The notes beneath the pieces are model-generated. The model worked only from the letters and a program-made list of their open reading frames with translations, had not been told where the DNA came from and searched no databases. Below are positions 59,150 through 64,000 of a stretch of 64,000 nucleotides of DNA, one piece after another (position 1 is the first letter of the stretch; every line of letters starts with the position of its first letter). Source of the DNA: Collimonas rhizosphaerae (lineage in GTDB: Bacteria > Pseudomonadota > Gammaproteobacteria > Burkholderiales > Burkholderiaceae_D); the NCBI RefSeq assembly GCF_038896935.1, contig NZ_JBANDC010000024.1, positions 14,568 to 78,567 of the forward strand, read 5' to 3'. The position numbers and the translations under genes were made by a program.

Positions 59150-60109
59150 ATGACTATCAGCTCCGACCCTAATTATCCACGCGACATGACCGGCTACGGC
59201 CGCACGCCGCCGCACCCGCAATGGCCGAACCGGGCCCGGATCGCCCTGCAGTTTGTCCTCAACTATGAGGAAGGCAGCGAAAACTGCGTGCTGGACGGCG
59301 ACGCCGGCTCGGAAACCTTCCTCTCCGAAATCATCGGCGCCCAGAGTTTTCCGGCCCGCCACATGAGCATGGAATCCCTGTACGAATACGGTTCACGCGC
59401 CGGCGTCTGGCGTTTGCTGCGCATGTTTGAAGAGCGCCGCCTGCCTTTGACCGTGTTCGGTGTTGCGCGCGCGCTACAACGCAACCCGGAAGCGACTGCC
59501 GCATTCCAGCAACTCGGCCACGAAATCGCCTGCCACGGCTTGCGCTGGATCAGCTACCAGAATATCGATGAAGCGACTGAACGCGCCCACATCGCCGAAG
59601 CCGTCGCCGTCATCAAGCAACTGACCGGCAGCGCCCCGCTCGGCTGGTATACAGGCCGCGACTCGCCCAATACCCGCCGGCTGGTGCTGGAGCACGGCGG
59701 CTTCAGCTACGACGCCGACCACTACGGCGACGACCTGCCGTTCTGGGAACAGGTCAAGGTCAGCAACGGCAGCGGCGAAACCGTGGTCAAGCCGCAGCTG
59801 ATCGTGCCTTACACGCTGGACACCAACGACATGCGCTTCGCCGCCATGCAAGGATTCAATTCCGGCACCCAGTTCTTCGATTACCTGAAAGACGCTTTCG
59901 ACGTGCTGTACCGCGAAGGCGATCCGCACGGCCTGAACCAGCCGAAAATGCTGTCGGTCGGCCTGCATTGCCGCCTGGTCGGCCGTCCCGGGCGCGCCGC
60001 CGCGCTGGCGCGTTTCCTCGATTACGTGCAGAGCCACGGCCAGGTATGGATCACCCGCCGCATCGACATCGCCGACCACTGGCGCGCGACCCATCCATTT
60101 ATTGCGTAA
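59150..60109 (+). CDS. puuE: allantoinase PuuE
   Basis: PuuE is the cofactor-independent allantoinase of the polysaccharide-deacetylase fold; it hydrolyses allantoin to allantoate. The 319-residue protein has YPRDMTGYGRTPPHPQWP, FVLNYEEGSE, GHEIACHGLRWISYQ, and GWYTGRDSPNTRRLV. It is divergent from uraH, the earlier pathway step. The intervening OHCU decarboxylase and the uricase or HpxO are not in the window. Confidence 0.96.
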   Translation: MTISSDPNYPRDMTGYGRTPPHPQWPNRARIALQFVLNYEEGSENCVLDGDAGSETFLSEIIGAQSFPARHMSMESLYEYGSRAGVWRLLRMFEERRLPLTVFGVARALQRNPEATAAFQQLGHEIACHGLRWISYQNIDEATERAHIAEAVAVIKQLTGSAPLGWYTGRDSPNTRRLVLEHGGFSYDADHYGDDLPFWEQVKVSNGSGETVVKPQLIVPYTLDTNDMRFAAMQGFNSGTQFFDYLKDAFDVLYREGDPHGLNQPKMLSVGLHCRLVGRPGRAAALARFLDYVQSHGQVWITRRIDIADHWRATHPFIA

Positions 60110-60237
60110 CGTTTTTTCAACCCGCCGTGGCGGTTCCACGGACCTTGCTTGAACACGGACGCGTGTTGTTTCAGATGAATAAAACCAGAAGTCTATTTTC
60201 CACTTATCTGCCATCTTATAAAAATCAGGAGACAGGG

Positions 60238-61338
60238 ATGCACCCATCTAAATACAGATTGAGAACACTGCAAATTGCCGCCGCCCTCGGCGCGGCGGTC
60301 GCGCTGCCGGCAATGGCGCAAACGTCGGTCCAGGTCACCGGCCTGGTCGACACCTACGTCGGCTCGATGAAATACAGCGGCGACACGGGACGCACCAGCG
60401 TCGTCAACAGCGGCGGCCTGACGACTTCCTGGATCGGCTTCAAAGGCACCGAAGACCTCGGCGGCGGACTCAAGGCGAAATTCAACCTGACCTCGTTCTT
60501 CCGCGCCGACACCGGCCAGGTCGGCCGCTTCGACGGCAACGAAACCATGTTTTCGCGCGACGCCAACGTCGGCCTGATCGGCAACTTCGGCGCCGTCTCC
60601 CTCGGCCGCGACCTGGCGCCGAACTTCCTGCCGTCGATCCTGTTCAACCCGTTCGGCGATTCGTTCCAGCTGTCGCCGCTGATCCTGCACCTGGACGTGC
60701 CTTGGTTCAACGCTTCCGGCTGGACCAGTTCGCTGGCGGGCGATACCGGCTGGAGCAACGAAGTCATCTACACCACGCCGGATTTCGGCGGCCTGAAAGC
60801 CAACTTCCACTACCAGTTCGGCGAGCAGGCGGGCAACAACGGCAAGAACAACATCGGCGCCAACGTCTTGTATTTCCACGGCCCGCTGGCGCTGACCGCC
60901 TATTACCAGCGCGTCAAGGTCAACAATCCGCTGGAACTGTCGCCGGGCAATGTGCAGCCGTCCACCAACATCCCGCTGCCAAGCGGCATGTTCGCAGCGC
61001 GCCAGTCGGCATGGTTCCTCGGCGCCACTTACGACTTCACGGTGGCGAAACTGTTTGCGACCTACGACCAGACCTCGCATGACATCGACCTGAAAGACAA
61101 GACGCTGCAGCTCGGCACCAGCATCCCGCTGGGCCAGGGTGCGGTGCTGGCCTCGTGGGCCAATACCAAGCGTTCCGGCGCCGCGGTGGGCGAATCGCTC
61201 AAGCGCAATACGGCATCGCTGGGCTACGACTACAATATGTCGAAGCGCACCGACCTGTATGCGATCTACATGTACGACAAGATCACCGAGCAAACCGTCG
61301 GCAACAGCATCGCCTTCGGCATCCGCCATCGTTTCTGA
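60238..61338 (+). CDS. outer membrane porin, betaproteobacterial type
   Basis: The 366-residue protein has a signal peptide ending LPAMAQTSVQV. It is followed by a trimeric porin-type barrel: GLVDTYVGSMKYSGD, SWIGFKGTEDLGGGLKAKFNL and GNFGAVSLGRD. The C-terminal strand ends in the canonical GIRHRF. AGGAG lies seven bases before this ATG; the longer open frame upstream overlaps puuE and is rejected. It may admit purine-derived metabolites, but that is only inferred from position. Confidence 0.93.
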   Translation: MHPSKYRLRTLQIAAALGAAVALPAMAQTSVQVTGLVDTYVGSMKYSGDTGRTSVVNSGGLTTSWIGFKGTEDLGGGLKAKFNLTSFFRADTGQVGRFDGNETMFSRDANVGLIGNFGAVSLGRDLAPNFLPSILFNPFGDSFQLSPLILHLDVPWFNASGWTSSLAGDTGWSNEVIYTTPDFGGLKANFHYQFGEQAGNNGKNNIGANVLYFHGPLALTAYYQRVKVNNPLELSPGNVQPSTNIPLPSGMFAARQSAWFLGATYDFTVAKLFATYDQTSHDIDLKDKTLQLGTSIPLGQGAVLASWANTKRSGAAVGESLKRNTASLGYDYNMSKRTDLYAIYMYDKITEQTVGNSIAFGIRHRF

Positions 61339-61377
61339 TGTCCCGGTAAGCTGATACAGTAGCTGCAACATCACCCG

Positions 61378-61414
61378 ATGCGCGTCGATCGCTTAGCCGA
61401 TCGGCGCGCATTTT
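61378..61414 (+). terminator. Rho-independent terminator of the porin gene
   Basis: ATGCGCG-t-CGATCG (61378-61391) pairs with CGATCG-g-CGCGCAT (61398-61411), with one internal mismatch, followed by TTTT. Confidence 0.85.
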
Positions 61415-61429
61415 AACGTTTGGATTCCT

Positions 61430-62176
61430 ATGCCGGCAGACTCCACCATCAGCAGCGCCGAATGGCAGGTACGCCAGGACCTGGCGGCCTGCTATCGCCT
61501 GTGCGCCCTGCAACATTGGGACGACCTGATCTACACTCACATCTCCGCTTCGGTGCCGGATGAACCGGGGCATTTCCTGCTGAATCCATTCGGTTATCGT
61601 TTTGATGAAGTGTGCGCGTCGAACTTGGTCAAGATCGATGGCCAGGGCCGCATCGTCGGCAATTCTCCTTACCAGGTCAACGCAAGCGGTTTCGCCATCC
61701 ACGGCGCGGTGCATGCGGCCAGGCCGGATGCCGTGTGCGTCATGCACCTGCACAATGTCAACGCCGTGGCGGTCAGCGCCCTGGCCGACGGCCTGCTGCC
61801 GCTTTCCCAGCATGCGCTGCGCTTTTATGAACAGATTGCCTATCACGACTATGAGGGCTTGGCGCTGACACCGGCTGAACAGCAGCGCATGGTCGAGCTG
61901 CTGGGCCAGCTGCCGGCCATGCTGCTGCGCAATCACGGCAGCCTGGTATGCGGCCGCACCGTGGCCGAAGCCTACGTCCTCATGGATACACTGGACAAAG
62001 CCTGTGAAATCCAGCTCAAGGCCCATGCCGGCGGCGGCAGGCTCAACTTGCCGCCGCCGGAGATCTGCAGCAAGACGCGCGACCAGCTGCTCGGCGACGG
62101 CGGCCCCGAGGGCCTGCTGGAATGGCCCGCCCTGCTGCGCCGGCTGGACGCCATCGATCCCAGCTACCAACACTGA
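61430..62176 (+). CDS. class II aldolase/adducin family protein
   Basis: The 248-residue protein has the zinc-aldolase fold: LIYTHISASVPDEPGHFLLNPFG, the metal histidines in AVMHLH-like VCVMHLHN, and LLRNHGSLVCGRTVAEAY. Related proteins are sugar-phosphate aldolases, decarboxylases or, in adducin-like members, of unknown activity. The substrate cannot be named. A tautomerase gene follows 24 bp downstream and is probably co-transcribed. Confidence 0.9.
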   Translation: MPADSTISSAEWQVRQDLAACYRLCALQHWDDLIYTHISASVPDEPGHFLLNPFGYRFDEVCASNLVKIDGQGRIVGNSPYQVNASGFAIHGAVHAARPDAVCVMHLHNVNAVAVSALADGLLPLSQHALRFYEQIAYHDYEGLALTPAEQQRMVELLGQLPAMLLRNHGSLVCGRTVAEAYVLMDTLDKACEIQLKAHAGGGRLNLPPPEICSKTRDQLLGDGGPEGLLEWPALLRRLDAIDPSYQH

Positions 62177-62200
62177 TCATTTTTTACAGGAAGGATTGCC

Positions 62201-62383
62201 ATGCCGACTTTTAACGTACAGCTGTTCGAAGGCCGCAGCGCCGAGCAAAAGCGCGCTTTCGTCAAAGCCATCACCGAAGTCACTTGCCAGACACTGGAAT
62301 GCGGCCCGGAATCGGTGGACATCATCATCCAGGAAGTCAAGCGCGAAAACTGGGCTACCGCCGGCAAGCTGTGGTCTGAATGA
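62201..62383 (+). CDS. 4-oxalocrotonate tautomerase family protein
   Basis: The 60-residue protein begins MPTFNVQLFEGRSAEQKRAF, giving the catalytic Pro1 after Met removal. It has the family segment VKAITEVTCQTLECGPESVDIIIQEV. Such tautomerases act on enol/keto acids in ring-cleavage pathways. AGGAAGG precedes the ATG. It follows the class II aldolase gene. Confidence 0.92.
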   Translation: MPTFNVQLFEGRSAEQKRAFVKAITEVTCQTLECGPESVDIIIQEVKRENWATAGKLWSE

Positions 62384-62404
62384 GTTTGCAAAGCGCCGCG
62401 ATAT

Positions 62405-62437
62405 AAAAAAAGGAGCTGCGGCAGCGTGGTTCCTTTT
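62405..62437. terminator. possible bidirectional terminator
   Basis: AAAAGGA (near 62407-62413) can pair with TCCTTTT (62431-62437), and an inner CTGC/GCAG pairing is also possible. It lies between the converging tautomerase gene and the 62497-63099 gene. The stem is imperfect. Confidence 0.45.
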
Positions 62438-62496
62438 CCATTTACGGCTGCTTCGATCGGACAAATTCGCCGATCTCCTTGAGTGCGGGATCCCGA

Positions 62497-63099
62497 TCAA
62501 GCGCGGCGGGCATACATGGAATTGAGGCGTATGTCGTCGCCGCGATACACGGCGCGGTAGCGCAGGTAACCTTGTCCTTCAACGTGCTTGCGCCAACCCT
62601 CGCCACCCAGTTTTTCGAGGAATCCGGCATAAGAATCATGCACCATGTCGTCGTAAAATCCCCCAACCGTGGGAGATACTTTTATCTTCTGGATCGAGCG
62701 ATAGATTTCTACGACATTCTCGCTGTAACGATCCCGCCCAAACCGATCGCCTGAATCCCTACGCCATAGCCGCTTCATCATATCGATCTGGTCGGCGAAT
62801 ACCACTTGTCCCTTCCGGTAATAATCCAGGCTATCTTGCTCCTTCAGGTTGCCGGCATTGTCGCGCACCTGGATTTTCCCCACGGCCTGGGCAAATTTGA
62901 CGCTATACAGGCGCTCGAAACCGTCCGCCATGGTGACCATATGGCGGAAGGCCAGGTACATCAAACCATGGGCCTGCAATTGTTTGTCAATCGCGAGATC
63001 CTTGGAGATGTCGCAATTGGAAAAATACTTCTCCACCGAGGAACGTACACTTGGACAGACTACTTGGGCCGGTTCGAGACCGGACTTTGCATTCGTCAT
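62497..63099 (-). CDS. uncharacterised protein resembling the C-terminal part of type VI lipase effectors
   Basis: The 200-residue protein begins MTNAKSGLEPAQVVCPSVRS, without a signal peptide. The segment FYDDMVHDSYAGFLEKLGG followed by GYLRYRAVYRGDD resembles the C-terminal region of Tle-type (DUF2235/DUF3274-like) lipase effectors of type VI secretion. The catalytic GxSxG nucleophile motif is absent. It starts two bases after a DUF3304 lipoprotein gene, a family often adjacent to such effectors. It could be an effector remnant, an accessory domain or an unrelated protein. The family call is tentative. Confidence 0.5.
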   Translation of the reverse strand: MTNAKSGLEPAQVVCPSVRSSVEKYFSNCDISKDLAIDKQLQAHGLMYLAFRHMVTMADGFERLYSVKFAQAVGKIQVRDNAGNLKEQDSLDYYRKGQVVFADQIDMMKRLWRRDSGDRFGRDRYSENVVEIYRSIQKIKVSPTVGGFYDDMVHDSYAGFLEKLGGEGWRKHVEGQGYLRYRAVYRGDDIRLNSMYARRA

Positions 63100-63101
63100 G
63101 T

Positions 63102-63647
63102 TTATTTCCCCTTGCCTGGTTCAGGTTTTTCATCAGGAAGCGGAACATAATCCGGGGCTGGGCCGCGTGGATAAGCTGGTCCTGGATAATCAGGGCTACC
63201 AGTACCCTCACCGGCATACCAAATTTCAACGCGATGTCCTGGCAGAAAATGGACTACCAAACCATAGCCATCCCCAGGGGGAACGGCAAAATGCACTGGT
63301 ACGGTAGCCTCGTGCCAGCGTTCTTCCGTGACCGCCGTGCGATAAGTTTTCCATTTCACGATCACCATGGTGGGAGTGCTGGTCGTATGCGGAAGACTCA
63401 CACAACACACGGTCGAGCCTCCACCACCCCAGCCGTCATATAAAACTCCGCCCCATTGGCCGTTGATATAGAAGTCTCCAATTCCGATACCCTTGCCATA
63501 GTGCGACACTGCCGAAACGGTGACGCCAATCTTTCCTTCTGCTATCAATCGGTTTGATCCCGCACCAGCACAGGCGCTTAACAGCAATGCCAGGAGTGCC
63601 GGCAATAACCAACGCAATAATGCAGATTTAAAGAAATTATTCGTCAT
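63102..63647 (-). CDS. DUF3304 lipoprotein
   Basis: The 181-residue protein has a lipoprotein signal with lipobox LLLSAC after a basic MTNNFFKSALLRW. It carries the DUF3304 wording GIGDFYINGQWGG, GGGGSTVCCVSLP, ERWHEATVPV, VVHFLPGHRV and SPDYPGPAYP. DUF3304 lipoproteins are frequently encoded next to type VI lipase effectors and may serve as immunity proteins; that role is not proven here. The next gene follows after two bases, so the pair is co-transcribed. Confidence 0.85.
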   Translation of the reverse strand: MTNNFFKSALLRWLLPALLALLLSACAGAGSNRLIAEGKIGVTVSAVSHYGKGIGIGDFYINGQWGGVLYDGWGGGGSTVCCVSLPHTTSTPTMVIVKWKTYRTAVTEERWHEATVPVHFAVPPGDGYGLVVHFLPGHRVEIWYAGEGTGSPDYPGPAYPRGPAPDYVPLPDEKPEPGKGK

Positions 63648-63840
63648 CTGATTTCTCTTGGCGGTGATTTTCCATGTACTTCCCCTGCACTTGGTTTTGG
63701 TGCGGAGGATTCTGGCACAGGAAAATAATATTATCAAATGAACATTTAATGTTATTTAAATAACATAACAGCAATGGGTATTTCAGAGACTACCGCCGGC
63801 AAGCCGCGGCTTGCATGAATGGATAAAGCATCGACCCATA

Positions 63841-63865
63841 AAAAAAAGGAGCCGAAGCTCCTTTT
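63841..63865 (-). terminator. Rho-independent terminator of the edge gene
   Basis: AAGGAGC (63846-63852) pairs with GCTCCTT (63857-63863). On the minus strand the loop is the stable TTCG and a long T-run follows. The AT-rich sequence from 63648 to 63840 contains no gene. Confidence 0.9.
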
Positions 63866-63886
63866 GCCCATTTGCATTTGCCTGAA

Positions 63887-64000
63887 TCAGACAAATGCAC
63901 CGATCTTCTCGACCACCGCATTGCGCACCGACCCGCTCACCACAAACGACTGCGCCACCGCGATATCGTTGTGGAACCAGCGGTCGCCTTCCAGGCAAGC
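63887..64000 (-). CDS. unidentified protein, C-terminal 37 residues only
   Basis: A frame entering from the right edge ends at the TGA at 63889-63887. The visible C-terminus contains EGDRWFHNDIAVAQSF and ends VVEKIGAFV, with high-GC third codon positions and a terminator 22 bp beyond the stop, so it is a genuine gene end. I do not recognise the family. Confidence 0.7.
   Translation of the reverse strand, partial: ACLEGDRWFHNDIAVAQSFVVSGSVRNAVVEKIGAFV

Overview
The window reads as chromosomal DNA of a high-GC betaproteobacterium of the order Burkholderiales. The family Oxalobacteraceae and a Collimonas-like organism fit best. That placement is inference from gene order (nusB-ribH-ribBX; rimP-nusA-infB-rbfA-truB; tolQRAB-pal-cpoB followed by tRNA-Lys), the protein variants and the accessory genes. 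No 16S rRNA or other decisive marker is present. There is no insertion sequence, prophage, CRISPR array or replication origin. Most of the sequence is densely packed core genome.

Layout. 1-8.3 kb (all minus strand): end of a Pr6Pr-type membrane protein, ribE-ribD, two minor pilin genes (pilW, fimT), nrdR, glyA behind a ZTP (pfl) riboswitch with its own sigma70 promoter, and a TonB-dependent receptor. 8.6-14.9 kb (plus): a YdfG-type reductase, ybgC, the complete tolQRAB-pal-cpoB envelope operon and tRNA-Lys(TTT). 15.0-16.2 kb: a segment visibly lower in GC, with short degenerate tandem repeats and one small gene for a fucose-binding lectin of the Ralstonia RSL type. 16.2-28 kb: accessory metabolism and signalling, comprising pirin, a LysR regulator, a DedA-rhodanese fusion, YoaK/DUF1275, two overlapping mini membrane proteins, an amidohydrolase, a YcaC-like hydrolase behind adjacent palindromes, a diguanylate cyclase, a quinone oxidoreductase and two cytochromes c.

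28-35 kb looks like a stress and signalling block: a glycine-zipper protein, NDH-2, a universal stress protein, a histidine kinase with a lone receiver and a NarL-type regulator, a cysteine-pair repeat protein and CsbD. 35-46 kb: a glutamate-synthase-like FMN protein, an isomerase and fumarylpyruvate-hydrolase pair, an aminotransferase, nusB-ribH-ribBX, dusA, a secreted M35 metalloprotease and an omega-aminotransferase. 46-58 kb (minus): the translation and RNA block typA, truB, rbfA, infB, nusA, rimP, rluB and scpB. 58.6-62.4 kb: purine-ring catabolism (uraH divergent from puuE), a porin, a class II aldolase and a small tautomerase. The right edge carries a DUF3304 lipoprotein, a possible remnant of a type VI lipase effector, and the 3' end of an unidentified gene.

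How the parts fit. Riboflavin synthesis is split between two loci 39 kb apart, and the RibB protein carries a degenerate GTP-cyclohydrolase domain, so a separate ribA must lie outside the window. The lectin, the secreted lysyl-type metalloprotease and the type VI-associated genes would suit a bacterium living with fungi, plants or competitors. I found no large undescribed multi-gene system. The less ordinary items are the riboswitch, the lectin segment, the hairpin holding the tRNA-Lys -35 box, the cysteine-pair repeat protein, the overlapping mini membrane proteins and the orphan effector-like gene.
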